This document shows positions 46,433-55,427 of a stretch of 64,000 nt of DNA, piece by piece. The DNA is from Actinobaculum massiliense. Its GTDB lineage: Bacteria; Actinomycetota; Actinomycetes; Actinomycetales; Actinomycetaceae. The stretch's first letter is position 1. Each line of letters begins with the position of its first letter. The DNA is taken from positions 753,896 to 817,895 of the forward strand of contig NZ_LN881717.1 in the NCBI RefSeq assembly GCF_001457435.1. The letters run 5' to 3'. The notes beneath the pieces were generated by a model. The model saw nothing but the letters and a program-made list of their open reading frames with translations, ran no database searches and was not told where the DNA came from. A program made the translations under genes and the position numbers.

Positions 46433-49400
46433 TTAGCTATCGCCGCGTCGCCGCACAATCGCGACTCCAAGTAGCGCCATCACCGCACCGGCCGCAAGCA
46501 GGCCACCCACCTGAGCGCCCGTCGGCACCAACGGCGGCTTACTCGGCGGTGTCGTCGGTGAAACCGTTGGCGGCGTCGTTTGCGGTGTCGACGGCGGAGG
46601 GGTGTTCTGCTTGTTTGTCAGCGTCACCTTGCCATCGATAATCTCGCCCACCGAGGCAGTGAAACCATCGACCGGGCTCTCTACCACCGAGTAGACGGCG
46701 GTTTCGCCATTTACCTCTATCGGCAAATCGGTAAAGAGGTACTGCCACCGGCCCTCGCTATCCGGCGTGACCTCCACTGGATCACCAACCGGGATATTCT
46801 CTCCTGCCGCCACACGCACGAGCTGGAGCTCAATTGCCCGGGGCAGATTCCGGTCAACAACATCGCCGTCGGAATCGACCCACTGCTTTTGCACCAACAA
46901 CTCAGTGACCTTCGGCGGTGGTGGAGTTTCCCGGGTGTTCGTCACCGTGAACCCTTGACCGCTCGAACCCGCAACAGCGGTAACGAATCCGGGAACCGGC
47001 GACTCCTTGACCGTGTACTTGATCAAGGTTGAGCCATCGTCCTTGTACTTCGGCAAATCCTTGAACGTGCCCACCCAGGAATTTTCCTTTGTCAAAGTTA
47101 TCTTCTGGCCGGTAGCGACGCCGTCGGCCAACAACTCCACATCAACCGACTCTGGCAAAGCGCTCGCGAGCACACTGCCGTCGTAGTCCAGCCATTTCTT
47201 GAGAACCTGAACCTGCGTCTTCTCTGGCGGAATCTTCGTATTTACTACGGTGAATCCACCCGCGGGCGTCCCCGTCACTTCGGAGGTAAATCCAGGAACT
47301 GCAACCTCACGCACCGCGTAGTTGATGAGCTTGCCATCCTTATACTTCGGCAAATCCGTGAACGTTCCCGCCCAGGAGTTCCTGGCCACCAGCTGGAGCT
47401 TCTGCCCAGTCGGTGCGCCGTCTGCCAAGAGTTCGACCTCGACTTTTTGCGGTTGGTCGCCAGCTACGAGCGCGGTTCCATCAGAATCGAGCCACTGCTT
47501 CGAAACATCGACCGACGTGACAAGCCGATTGGTGAGGGTGACGGCATAGGTTAATTCAGACGCCATTGGACGCTCCGCTACCTCCATGGAGTATCCATCA
47601 GCACCGCTTTCCTTGAATTCCAGCGGAAGACGCTCCCCCGTTTTGGCATCAATAAGGGTTTCAGGGTTCGGGAAGTTTTCAATAACCGTTTCCCAGTTAT
47701 TGGCTTTCGTCAGCTCGACCCCTCTGACAACCGTTACGCCGCCAACAAGCACATCTACAGTAATGCTTGCGGGACGCGCGCCCGGATCATCATCTTCCCA
47801 GCTCTTCGTTATCTTCAGTTTCCACCCATCTTCACCAAACGTGAGACGCCCGTTATTAGCTATACCAGCGCCGCTGATGCCGGTACGAGTCGCGTAGTTG
47901 TTCTCGATTCGAACAGTTGCCAGGCGCTCAGCAAGTTGCTTGGACTCTTCGCTCGGCACGGACTTGAAGGCACGGTTGACCTTGTATTCGGTGTCGTACT
48001 CGATGCGGGTATTTTCGGCGCCCGGAGCATAGCGTGGGAGCTGTTTTCCCGGAAGCCAGTTCTTGTGAATATTGTAGACGGAACCATCTTGGTACCAGAT
48101 GCGCTCGCCACCGCCTAGCATCCTTTCGGAGATAGAAACCGGTTGCCCCGGATTTGCGGGCACGGCCTCTTCGAATTGGTGTGCCGCGATCCCCACAAAA
48201 TCGTCACCGGCACCCTTGTATTGCTTTTCTCTACCCGCATCCGGGGCGGAGTTATCGAAAATAGCGACGCCCTTTGTAATCTTCAGAGTGGTTTGGCCCG
48301 TCGGACAGTTCCAGACTCCGCCACCTTGGGGACTAACACGAATGGCACTTCCTGCCCCTACCAGGATTACGTCTTTGATCGTGTTGCCACGGATAAGCGC
48401 ATTGTGGACGTTGAGGCTGGAGTCTTTCTCAATGAAGATTCCGCCTCCTCCCCAGAAACCCTTCGACGTATTGTCATGGATATTGGCAGCTGTCATGGTG
48501 GCGCTGGATTCGCCGGAAAGATACAGCCCGCCACCAGACAGTCCGGCCGTATTGCCCGCAAATTCTCCGCCGCTAATCGAGGCTTTGCTGGCGCGGATGC
48601 CAATTCCGCCACCGCCCGTAGCCGCATTATTTTCAGCGAACTTGCCGTCCTTAATCGTCACATTGGCTTTCTGAATGTAGGCGCCTCCACCATATCCAGC
48701 ATTACCGACGGTTGTGTTCAGCGAGATGCTCCCACCGCTTATGGCTACATCAGACGTGACGTTCTTGCCGCCCATAACCAAGATTCCGCCGCCGTGACCA
48801 TTGGCAGTGTTCTTCTCTATGGCACCACCCGAGATGTCTACGGCTTTCACGTTTGAGACGTAAACACCGCCGCCTCTACCGTCGTACTTACCGTTAGTGT
48901 TTTCCTTGACCAGCCCGCTTTTTAGAGAGAAGCTCTCCCCGCCTTCAATCGCCAGGCCACCGCCATTCTCGGCGGTATTCCCCGCCATCGTTGCTCCGTC
49001 TAAGGTCACGTTTGCTTCCGTGGCGTAAACGCCACCGCCGTATCCGTTCCAGCGAGGATGAATTGCGTCATTACCCGAAATCTCGCCACCAGTTAGAACG
49101 ACGGGTGTAGGAGCATCAGGGCTCCCCCATATACCGATAGCACCGCCCCGTTGATAACCATGGTTATGCGTTACTGTTCCACCTGTAATGCTCACACCTT
49201 TACCGTTGTAAACAGTGATCGGCGCGTAGAGGTGCTCCTTGACGCCTTCTGGTAGCGCTCCGCTAACGTTAGTGACGTCATTCCGTGAAAAATCAGCGGT
49301 GCCACCCATTTTGAACGTTCCGTCTTTGACAAAAATGATCGGACCGGTCATCTTCGTGTCGTGAATTGACCCGTCAACAAAATCGAGGGCTCCACCTTCC

Positions 49401-49777
49401 ACGCTAATTCGCGCCTTGGAGAAGGACGGACCAGCGAGTCTCAGATGGGCTCCGGCCTCCACCTTGATGGTGTCTCCCCCGGGTCCTGACACCTCTCCCT
49501 TCCCACTCAAAGTGAGGCTTGCTCCCGCGGGCACAACGAGAGGCTGCCCCTCAATTGCGGTGATCGCCCCGTCAATAGAAATATTCTCTTCACTACCGCT
49601 ATTGAGGCTCGCCACCCGATTAACAAGTTGACTCCAGGTAGTGTTATCGTCACCGAGGGCAACCCCTCCAGGCACGGTAAAAAGACCTAACGCTAAGGCA
49701 AGAGCACCCGCAAGGAGCCCACCCAGATTCCGCATTTCAATTCCTTTCGAGAGACCCATTTTGAATGACTCACCCAT
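46433..49777 (-). CDS. sortase-anchored surface protein with beta-helix and Cna-B repeats
   Basis: A 1114-residue cell-wall protein, ATG 49777 with AGGAGG close upstream. A signal peptide (to about 41, LGLFTVPGGVALG) is followed by a right-handed parallel beta-helix region (about 60-480) built of GGAI/GGGV...N.A.NGG repeats like those of pectate-lyase-fold adhesins. A partial Cna-B-like domain (about 670-760) and three full ones follow (about 760-1055; VSKQWLDSDGTALVAGDQ, LKKWLDYDGSVLAS, VQKQWVDSDGDVVD). Their Lys and late Asn/Glu pattern suggests intramolecular isopeptide bonds. A Pro/Thr wall-spanning segment leads to the sorting signal LVPTG (1083-1087), a hydrophobic stretch and RRRGDS. 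Probably an adhesin; ligand unknown. No sortase in the window. Confidence 0.92.
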   Translation of the reverse strand: MGESFKMGLSKGIEMRNLGGLLAGALALALGLFTVPGGVALGDDNTTWSQLVNRVASLNSGSEENISIDGAITAIEGQPLVVPAGASLTLSGKGEVSGPGGDTIKVEAGAHLRLAGPSFSKARISVEGGALDFVDGSIHDTKMTGPIIFVKDGTFKMGGTADFSRNDVTNVSGALPEGVKEHLYAPITVYNGKGVSITGGTVTHNHGYQRGGAIGIWGSPDAPTPVVLTGGEISGNDAIHPRWNGYGGGVYATEANVTLDGATMAGNTAENGGGLAIEGGESFSLKSGLVKENTNGKYDGRGGGVYVSNVKAVDISGGAIEKNTANGHGGGILVMGGKNVTSDVAISGGSISLNTTVGNAGYGGGAYIQKANVTIKDGKFAENNAATGGGGIGIRASKASISGGEFAGNTAGLSGGGLYLSGESSATMTAANIHDNTSKGFWGGGGIFIEKDSSLNVHNALIRGNTIKDVILVGAGSAIRVSPQGGGVWNCPTGQTTLKITKGVAIFDNSAPDAGREKQYKGAGDDFVGIAAHQFEEAVPANPGQPVSISERMLGGGERIWYQDGSVYNIHKNWLPGKQLPRYAPGAENTRIEYDTEYKVNRAFKSVPSEESKQLAERLATVRIENNYATRTGISGAGIANNGRLTFGEDGWKLKITKSWEDDDPGARPASITVDVLVGGVTVVRGVELTKANNWETVIENFPNPETLIDAKTGERLPLEFKESGADGYSMEVAERPMASELTYAVTLTNRLVTSVDVSKQWLDSDGTALVAGDQPQKVEVELLADGAPTGQKLQLVARNSWAGTFTDLPKYKDGKLINYAVREVAVPGFTSEVTGTPAGGFTVVNTKIPPEKTQVQVLKKWLDYDGSVLASALPESVDVELLADGVATGQKITLTKENSWVGTFKDLPKYKDDGSTLIKYTVKESPVPGFVTAVAGSSGQGFTVTNTRETPPPPKVTELLVQKQWVDSDGDVVDRNLPRAIELQLVRVAAGENIPVGDPVEVTPDSEGRWQYLFTDLPIEVNGETAVYSVVESPVDGFTASVGEIIDGKVTLTNKQNTPPPSTPQTTPPTVSPTTPPSKPPLVPTGAQVGGLLAAGAVMALLGVAIVRRRGDS

Positions 49778-49977
49778 TCTCCTCCTTTTTAACTATTCAG
49801 GCCACGGATTTACCCAATGTCATCCATAGAAAACGCGTTACCTATCAAGGCTTAATCCTTAGAGCCAGCGAACAGCGGTAATTGATTTCCGCGAGCAACC
49901 GATAGCTATCCGACCTGGAAATCTCAACCACAAGATGCCCGAAAATACTCCGGTTTGAATTTATTAGAATGGCGACC

Positions 49978-50493
49978 ATGAGGTTGTGGTCGATCCATCC
50001 GAAATATCTAGATCGCGCGGGGCTTGTTGCACTGTGGCGTGAAGCGCTCCTCGCGCAGGCTGTTCTTAGCGGTAAAACCCGCGGATACACACACCATCCG
50101 CAACTCGAACGCTTTCGAGGCCAGCCAGATCCTCTAGCAGCAATTGGTATTTATCTCTGGGAAGTTTGGGAGGAAGCCACACGGCGTGGGTACTCCTTCA
50201 ATGGGGCAAAGATCGATTATCCGGAGGCACGCGAATGGTCAGCTACGAGTAGAGCTGGCGTTGCCGCCTCTACTGTTAAGAATTCAGCAGTCCGAATATC
50301 TGTAACTACAGGGCAATTGGAGTTTGAAGAGGCGCACTTGCGGATGAAAATTGCCAAGCGGGCACCTGGCTGGGAGAAGAACCTGCAAGGGAGCCCACTT
50401 CAACCTCATCCTCTGTTCACGGTCAAGGCAGGACCGATCGCGAATTGGGAGAAAGGTTCCCATCAAGCGGGTTCCGCTAGTATAACTTCATGA
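49978..50493 (+). CDS. pyrimidine dimer DNA glycosylase (T4 endonuclease V-like)
   Basis: A 171-residue DNA repair enzyme starting MRLWSIHPKYLDRAGLVALW. The Pyr_excise family pattern is clear: LWREALLAQAVL holds the Glu equivalent to catalytic Glu23 of T4 EndoV, then HPQLERFRGQPDPLAAIGIY and EVWEEATRRGYSF, and a C-terminal LEFEEAHLRMKIAKRAPGW ... PHPLFTVKAGPI block. It cuts DNA at UV-induced pyrimidine dimers. ATG 49978 is preferred over ATG 49969 because homologues begin MRLW. No ribosome site is seen; a TAGAAT eight bases upstream fits a leaderless transcript. The stop overlaps the next start (ATGA). Confidence 0.88.
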   Translation: MRLWSIHPKYLDRAGLVALWREALLAQAVLSGKTRGYTHHPQLERFRGQPDPLAAIGIYLWEVWEEATRRGYSFNGAKIDYPEAREWSATSRAGVAASTVKNSAVRISVTTGQLEFEEAHLRMKIAKRAPGWEKNLQGSPLQPHPLFTVKAGPIANWEKGSHQAGSASITS

Positions 50494-50753
50494 AAAAGAA
50501 GAAGGACACTACCTGGAGGGCTCTCGCGGTAACTGTGGCAATTTTCCTCTTGGTGCCGGTTCCTCTCGCACTTTATTCATCCGGTGTGGATTGGATCTTT
50601 ATCGGACGTCAGGGCGTGCCCAAGGAGTTCTGGATAACTTATCTTTTTCAGCTCGCACTCCTCGTCGGCGGTCTGACTGTTTTCAAGGTCAGAGAGCGCT
50701 TTTCTTCCACGGATTCAGGCAAAATATCCGAGAATCGGCCCAGTGGGAGATAG
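50490..50753 (+). CDS. small two-helix membrane protein
   Basis: An 87-residue protein with a KKKK N-terminus, two membrane helices (about 10-30, LAVTVAIFLLVPVPLALY; and 47-64, WITYLFQLALLVGGLTVF) and a polar tail. Start overlaps the stop of the dimer glycosylase, so the two are co-translated. No family recognised. Confidence 0.65.
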   Translation: MKKKKDTTWRALAVTVAIFLLVPVPLALYSSGVDWIFIGRQGVPKEFWITYLFQLALLVGGLTVFKVRERFSSTDSGKISENRPSGR

Positions 50754-50765
50754 CCGATAAAAATA

Positions 50766-50801
50766 GAATCCCCCGGATTTCCGCAGTAAACCGGGGGATT
50801 C
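50766..50801 (+). terminator. hairpin after the small membrane protein
   Basis: GAATCCCCCGG pairs with CCGGGGGATTC around a 14-base loop. No T-run. Thirteen bases after the stop codon. Confidence 0.6.
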
Positions 50802-50950
50802 ACATATTGAGACTCTCATTTTGATACCGGGCGTCGAGCGGGCCGGGATTTCTGGTGTTGCTCACCCAAGAGAATGAATACACACCGCGCTCGGTATTTG
50901 CTGCGTTTCGCCCAAGAAGATCTAACTCCCGCTAAACGGGGCGCCAATCA

Positions 50951-51322
50951 CTATCCCCGGTCAGCGAGGACTTGCCTATTGATTTCCTGTTCTAGACCGG
51001 TTGGATCGTCGACAGAAAGAATGAGGCGCCTGTACTTAAACGTCGGATCAAGTTCAATGACGAGAACATCTGCCGCACCGGTCACGTTCCAGTAGTGTTG
51101 CTCGTGATCTTTGCGGTAGGTGGCCGATACCTTTTTGCCAAGCGTGTTGAGCCCCAGAGCTCGTATCCCCTTCGGCTCTTTCACAATGCCCGGATCGTAA
51201 GTGGCTCCTCGTACAAGCGAGAGTGGCACACGGATTTCTTTTGTGAACGACCACAGTTTGTCCAACCCCTGCGGGGTAACGACTAGCTCTGCGCCCTGAA
51301 TTTCAACCTTGTTACGAGACAT
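50951..51322 (-). CDS. PH-like domain protein of unknown function
   Basis: A 123-residue soluble protein rich in beta strands (VEIQGAELVVTPQGL, LWSFTKEIRVPLSLVRGATY, HYWNVTGAADVLVIELD, YRRLILSVDDPTGLEQEI) with a final helix, matching bacterial PH-like proteins. It follows the TetR gene after 27 bases on the same strand, so TetR probably controls it. Function unknown. Confidence 0.7.
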   Translation of the reverse strand: MSRNKVEIQGAELVVTPQGLDKLWSFTKEIRVPLSLVRGATYDPGIVKEPKGIRALGLNTLGKKVSATYRKDHEQHYWNVTGAADVLVIELDPTFKYRRLILSVDDPTGLEQEINRQVLADRG

Positions 51323-51349
51323 GACCTTTCCTTGTTACCGATATTAGAT

Positions 51350-51769
51350 TTAAAGATCCGCTTCAGTTAAGCCAGCCCGTTCAAGTGCGCGCTGACCTAG
51401 GGCTTGGGCAGTAATCCCATATTCATTGATAATGTGTTGCACCAGTTCAGCAACATCCGGGCTAACAGATGCAATCTCGAAAACAGCGACGTTCAAGAGG
51501 CTCAACAGCGTTTGAAAATCGCCTCGTGCACCAGTGGCCCCTAACTCTCCATCCGGCACCACAGATTCACTCCACTCCTTTGCCGCCTCCTCCAGCACTG
51601 CAATGAATATCCCCTGCTTCGATCCGAAGATTGAATACAGACTTCCCCGCACAACTCCCGTGGCTTTCACAATCTCATCAATCGACGTTGCGTTATAGCC
51701 TCGCAATATGAATAGTTCACCAGCCTGTTGCAGGAGGGTGTCCGTATCGAACTCCCGTGGCCTTCCCAT
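51350..51769 (-). CDS. TetR-family regulator, short
   Basis: A 139-residue protein with a typical N-terminal TetR helix-turn-helix (FILRGYNATSIDEIVKATGV followed by RGSLYSIFGSKQGIF). The ligand-binding domain is only about 90 residues and stops early (ERAGLTEADL); full TetR proteins run about 190. It may be truncated or a natural short form: the family TetR_C normally continues with two more helices needed for dimerisation. Downstream is the PH-like gene. Confidence 0.82.
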   Translation of the reverse strand: MGRPREFDTDTLLQQAGELFILRGYNATSIDEIVKATGVVRGSLYSIFGSKQGIFIAVLEEAAKEWSESVVPDGELGATGARGDFQTLLSLLNVAVFEIASVSPDVAELVQHIINEYGITAQALGQRALERAGLTEADL

Positions 51770-51776
51770 AGTTTTA

Positions 51777-51808
51777 GAATACGCATTCCAGAACGATTAG
51801 TCCAGAAC
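51777..51808. promoter_or_regulatory. candidate TetR operator
   Basis: GAAT-ACGC-ATTC inverted repeat (51777-51788) followed by a direct repeat CCAGAAC at 51788 and 51802 (14-bp period). It lies just upstream of the TetR start. Candidate only. Confidence 0.4.
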
Positions 51809-51892
51809 TTTGAGATAGATGGTTTTGCTTTGGCAACGTCGGTTATTCCACCGGTTTTGAGGCGAAGGAGTGCGCGCTGAGAACAACCGAAA

Positions 51893-51937
51893 CTAAAACA
51901 AAAGGACGCCCATTTTTTGTATCAAAATGAGCGTCCT
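51893..51937 (-). terminator. rho-independent terminator of tRNA-Thr(CGT)
   Basis: AGGACGCCCATTTT pairs with AAAATGAGCGTCCT (one mismatch). On the minus strand it is followed by TTTTGTTTT. Confidence 0.85.
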
Positions 51938-51942
51938 AGTGG

Positions 51943-52015
51943 AGCCACCTATGAGAATCGAACTCATGACCTATTCATTACGAGTGAATCGCTCTGCCGA
52001 CTGAGCTAAGGTGGC
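51943..52015 (-). tRNA. tRNA-Thr (anticodon CGT)
   Basis: The 73-base minus-strand sequence begins GCCACCTTAGCTCAGTCGG. The anticodon loop is CTCGTAA, anticodon CGT. T arm ATGAGTTCGATTCTCAT. The acceptor stem pairs GCCACCT with AGGTGGC. CCA not encoded. It is the second threonine tRNA in the window. Confidence 0.95.
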
Positions 52016-52274
52016 GTGCATTTACGAAACCTTCACTAGCGCTACCGGCTAGCCGGCCGGTGCTAGGGGCGCGTAAAAGCAACAGGAAACAGCTTAGCGA
52101 GCTAGTGCCGCTTGCCGCAAACATTTCGACGTGGCATGCGTAACGCCCGCGTTGCAGGCAGGTGCAGATGCGATGGCTTCTGCCGCGTAGGAGATTGCGA
52201 AGGTGGTCGACACGTAGGCTCGCAAAGGCGTTCGTTGCACCGATGCCTACAGAACTACCGGCACCACCACATCG

Positions 52275-53816
52275 CTACACCTTCGGGCAGGTCAGGCCAT
52301 CCCGCGGCACTTCCCCAGTGAGAAGGTAATTATCGAGCGGCTCCTGCACGCACTTACCGCCGCGGCTGTAAGCCGTGTGGCCGTCACCCTCGTAGGTTAC
52401 CAGCACCGCCGAGTCAAGCGCATCCGCCATCGACTCCGCCCACGCGAGCGGGGTGGCTGGATCGTATTTCGTTCCGACGACGACGACCGGCGCTCCGCCT
52501 TTCCCGGTGAACAACCCGGGGACGGTGTCGGGTGAAGCGGGCCAAAACTTGCAGGTGTCACTTTCGGTAAAGGTAGTTCCGAGGACCGTATTGCCCTTGG
52601 TGTGATCGATGGCTGCGTCAATTTCCTCCTGAGTGGCAGCAGGGTAGTCGGCGCAGTTAATTGCAATGTTTGCCTCGAACATATTGTTCTCAAAGCTACC
52701 GTCTGAGTTGCGCCCATTGGTCAAATCCGAAAGCGTGAGGAAAAGATTCGCGTCTCGATGGTCCTTCATCTCCCGGAAGGCACTAATGGTGTAGTTCCAG
52801 TAGGTGTCGTCATACATGGTGGTAATCAGTCCATTGATGAGGATAGAGTCATTAACCTTTCGATCACCCTTCCCCTCGAAGGGGTTTTCTTTCGCTTCGT
52901 CGATCCACGCCCTAATTTGAGTGAGCCCGTCATCCACGCTTCCCTCAAGCGGGCAGTTTTCGCGCGATTGGCAATATTCCACGAACCTGCGTAGCTCAAC
53001 TTCAAAGCCATCGGACTGTTCGGCACTCATGCGCGCCGCACCGAGGCTGGAATCAACGGCGCCGTCGAGAATCATGCGACCGGTATTCTCGGGGAAAAGC
53101 TCACGATACTGTGCGCCGAGAAAGGTGCCGTAGGAGAATCCGAGGTAGTTGAGTAGCGGATCGCCCACCACCGCGCGCATCACGTCCATATCGCGCGCGG
53201 CCTGCTCTGTTCCCACGAAGGGCAGGATTTCCCCGGAACGCTTCTGACAACCGTCAGTGAGGATTTTCAGATCCTTCTCCCTCGCCGCTTGTTGCTCCTC
53301 GGGCGTTCCCGAGTAGGACGCGTCCATGAGCCGTCCCAACTCCGCATCATCCAAGCATTTAACCGGACTGGACTTGCCAACTCCGCGTGGGTCGAAGCCG
53401 ATGACGTCATAGGCGTCCTGGATCTCCTGAGAAAGATAAGCATCGAGGGAGGCGAGCATATCCGCACCGGAACCTCCCGGCCCGCCGGGATTAAGGAAAA
53501 GCGAACCGAGCTTAGCTCCGCTCGCGGGGCGCCGCTTCATAAAAATCTTGATTGTCGCGGCATCGGGCTCCTCGTAGTTGAGGGGAACCTCCACCTCCGC
53601 GCATTCAAATTTCCCGCACTCGCTCCAGTCCGCCTCCTGGTCATAGAACTTTTGCAGACCCGAGGGCGCATCCGACGTCTGCGTCGGAGAAGGGCCAACG
53701 GGCGAGGGCTGGGGATGGGAGGTTGAGCCGCCTAGGCCACGGTAAACCGCGCCCGTGGCGCATCCACTAAGACCGAGAAGTGCGGTTGCAAGTACGGCAA
53801 CGATTTTCCTCTTCAC
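52275..53816 (-). CDS. S33-family tripeptidyl aminopeptidase-like lipoprotein
   Basis: A 513-residue exported alpha/beta hydrolase. I choose GTG 53816 (VKRKIVAVLATALLGLSGCA), which gives a lipobox LGLSGC; an in-frame start further upstream would add residues before the signal. The nucleophile elbow is GFSYGTFLG. The oxyanion region has NPGGPGGSGADML (HG-like). The catalytic Asp is in VVVGTKYDPATPL and the His in YEGDGHTAY. The TAP-like C-terminal domain has two Cys (GKCVQEP, GLTCPK). Streptomyces relatives remove N-terminal tripeptides. Acts on the outer face of the membrane. Confidence 0.92.
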   Translation of the reverse strand: MKRKIVAVLATALLGLSGCATGAVYRGLGGSTSHPQPSPVGPSPTQTSDAPSGLQKFYDQEADWSECGKFECAEVEVPLNYEEPDAATIKIFMKRRPASGAKLGSLFLNPGGPGGSGADMLASLDAYLSQEIQDAYDVIGFDPRGVGKSSPVKCLDDAELGRLMDASYSGTPEEQQAAREKDLKILTDGCQKRSGEILPFVGTEQAARDMDVMRAVVGDPLLNYLGFSYGTFLGAQYRELFPENTGRMILDGAVDSSLGAARMSAEQSDGFEVELRRFVEYCQSRENCPLEGSVDDGLTQIRAWIDEAKENPFEGKGDRKVNDSILINGLITTMYDDTYWNYTISAFREMKDHRDANLFLTLSDLTNGRNSDGSFENNMFEANIAINCADYPAATQEEIDAAIDHTKGNTVLGTTFTESDTCKFWPASPDTVPGLFTGKGGAPVVVVGTKYDPATPLAWAESMADALDSAVLVTYEGDGHTAYSRGGKCVQEPLDNYLLTGEVPRDGLTCPKV

Positions 53817-53853
53817 ACCTCGTAGCCTAGGGCACACCGCGGCTCTCCGCCCA

Positions 53854-53915
53854 CTATCCACACAGACCCGTCCTTATCTACACAAGCCCGACCGTTATCT
53901 ACACAGACCCGACCG
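53854..53915. repeat. ~21-bp tandem repeat with DnaA-box-like core, three copies
   Basis: Three copies of (T/C)TATC(C/T)ACACAGACCCG(A/T)CC start near 53854, 53874 and 53895. The TATCCACA / TTATCTACA cores differ by one base from a DnaA box. They lie upstream of the S33 hydrolase in a 390-base intergenic region (53817-54208) that has no gene; the rest of that region shows GC-rich short inverted repeats only. Confidence 0.7.
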
Positions 53916-54208
53916 CGCAGGTCGGCTCGGCCGGCTCGGTCCGGGCGGATAGCTCGGGCCGTATCGCTCGGGCTGGCCCGAAGACCCCGGCCTTCCCGGG
54001 CAGGGCGGGCCAACCTGCCCACGCCACCTTTTCAGCTAAAGCCGTAATCCGATGCGGAATCTTTTTCCACTCCACCTCCGCCCACTATGGTGGGAGTCAC
54101 AGATTATTTTTCACTTCGCGCGAGGTAGCCACCGCCTACCCAAGGGTGGCGGCTGTGCCACCAAGCGCCCTCCCCGTATTCATACACGATCTATCTCCAG
54201 GAGGAAGA

Positions 54209-55282
54209 ATGAAAGCCATTCGTTACTACGGCAAAGAAGACGTACGTCTCGAAGAGATCGAGGAGCCGGAACTGCGCCCGGGCACGGTGAAGATCGCGCC
54301 GGCCTTCAACGGCATCTGCGGCTCGGACGTCCATCTTTATTTCGACGGCGCCATGCCGCCGGCCCCCACTGAAACTGAACCTCATCCAATTTCGGGCGAG
54401 ACCATCCCGGTGGTTTTCGGCCACGAGTTCTCCGGAACGATCGAAGAGATCGGCGAGGGCGTTGAGGGCCTGAGCGTGGGTGAGTCGGTGTGCGTGGAGC
54501 CGCTGATGGTCTGCGGCGAGTGCCCGGCCTGCCAGCGCGATGAATACAACCTCTGCGAGAAGATGGGCTTCATCGGAATTTCTGGCCGCGGCGGTGGGCT
54601 CGCCGAGCATATCGTGGTGGAAGAACGTTTCGTGCATCCGGTGGGTGATGTTCCGCTTGACGAAGCCGCACTGTTCGAGCCGCTTTCGGTTGCTCTGCAC
54701 GCCGTGCGCCACGCTGGGATTTACAGCGAGGAAGACGGCGAAGGACTGGTGGCCGTCATCGGCGGAGCGGGCCCAATTGGCCTGCTCACGGCGGCAACCC
54801 TGCACGCCTACGGCGTGAAGACGATCATTTCCGAGCTCTCGGAAGTGCGCCGCCAGAAGGCACTGGATTCGGGAGTTGCCGACGTCGTCGTCGACCCGAA
54901 GAACGAAGACCTCAAGGAAATCGTGAAGGAGGAAACGGACGGCTTTATGGCGGACGTCGCTTTCGACGCCGCCGGCGTGGGCGCCGTTGTGGACCAGCTA
55001 TTCGACGTCCTCGGGCCGAGCGGTCACGTGGAAATCATTGCGCTGCACCTCCAGCCTTACGAGCTGAACGTGATGGGCTCGCTGACCATGCAGGACCGCT
55101 CAATCGGTTCATGCATCGGCTACGCGAACGACCATCCGGAAGCGATTCGCCTGGTGCAGGAGGGCTTGGTAGACCTCAAGCCGTTCATCACCTCCAAGAT
55201 TAAGGCGGACCGTTACGTCGAAGACGGATTGGAGAAGCTGAAGGATCCCACCGAGGTGAAGATCCTGGTGTCGATGAACTAA
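54209..55282 (+). CDS. zinc-dependent 2,3-butanediol dehydrogenase-like enzyme
   Basis: A 357-residue medium-chain dehydrogenase; AGGAGG precedes ATG 54209. Catalytic zinc ligands: Cys in NGICGSDVH, His-Glu in FGHEFSG, and Glu in ALFEPLSVA. The structural zinc site has four Cys in CGECPACQRDEYNLC. The NAD fold GGAGPIGLLTA is near 180. The segment MGFIGISGRGGGLAEHIVV matches the (R,R)-butanediol dehydrogenase subgroup, which interconverts acetoin and butanediol. Exact substrate not proven. Stand-alone gene with its own terminator. Confidence 0.9.
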   Translation: MKAIRYYGKEDVRLEEIEEPELRPGTVKIAPAFNGICGSDVHLYFDGAMPPAPTETEPHPISGETIPVVFGHEFSGTIEEIGEGVEGLSVGESVCVEPLMVCGECPACQRDEYNLCEKMGFIGISGRGGGLAEHIVVEERFVHPVGDVPLDEAALFEPLSVALHAVRHAGIYSEEDGEGLVAVIGGAGPIGLLTAATLHAYGVKTIISELSEVRRQKALDSGVADVVVDPKNEDLKEIVKEETDGFMADVAFDAAGVGAVVDQLFDVLGPSGHVEIIALHLQPYELNVMGSLTMQDRSIGSCIGYANDHPEAIRLVQEGLVDLKPFITSKIKADRYVEDGLEKLKDPTEVKILVSMN

Positions 55283-55303
55283 AGCACACAGACTGCGCCG
55301 CGT

Positions 55304-55354
55304 AAGTGGGCGGAAGGGCAACCTCGCGAGAGGCTCGACCTTCCGCCCACTTTT
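55304..55354 (+). terminator. rho-independent terminator
   Basis: AAGTGGGCGGAAGG pairs with CCTTCCGCCCACTT, followed by TTTT on the plus strand; an inner CCTCGCGAGAGG adds pairing in the loop. Confidence 0.9.
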
Positions 55355-55427
55355 GCACTGGATTAGCGTGCCGCTTAGGGCTCTGCGAGGGAATGTAGAA
55401 GCAGGCGCGGCGCGGAAGGCGTGGCCG

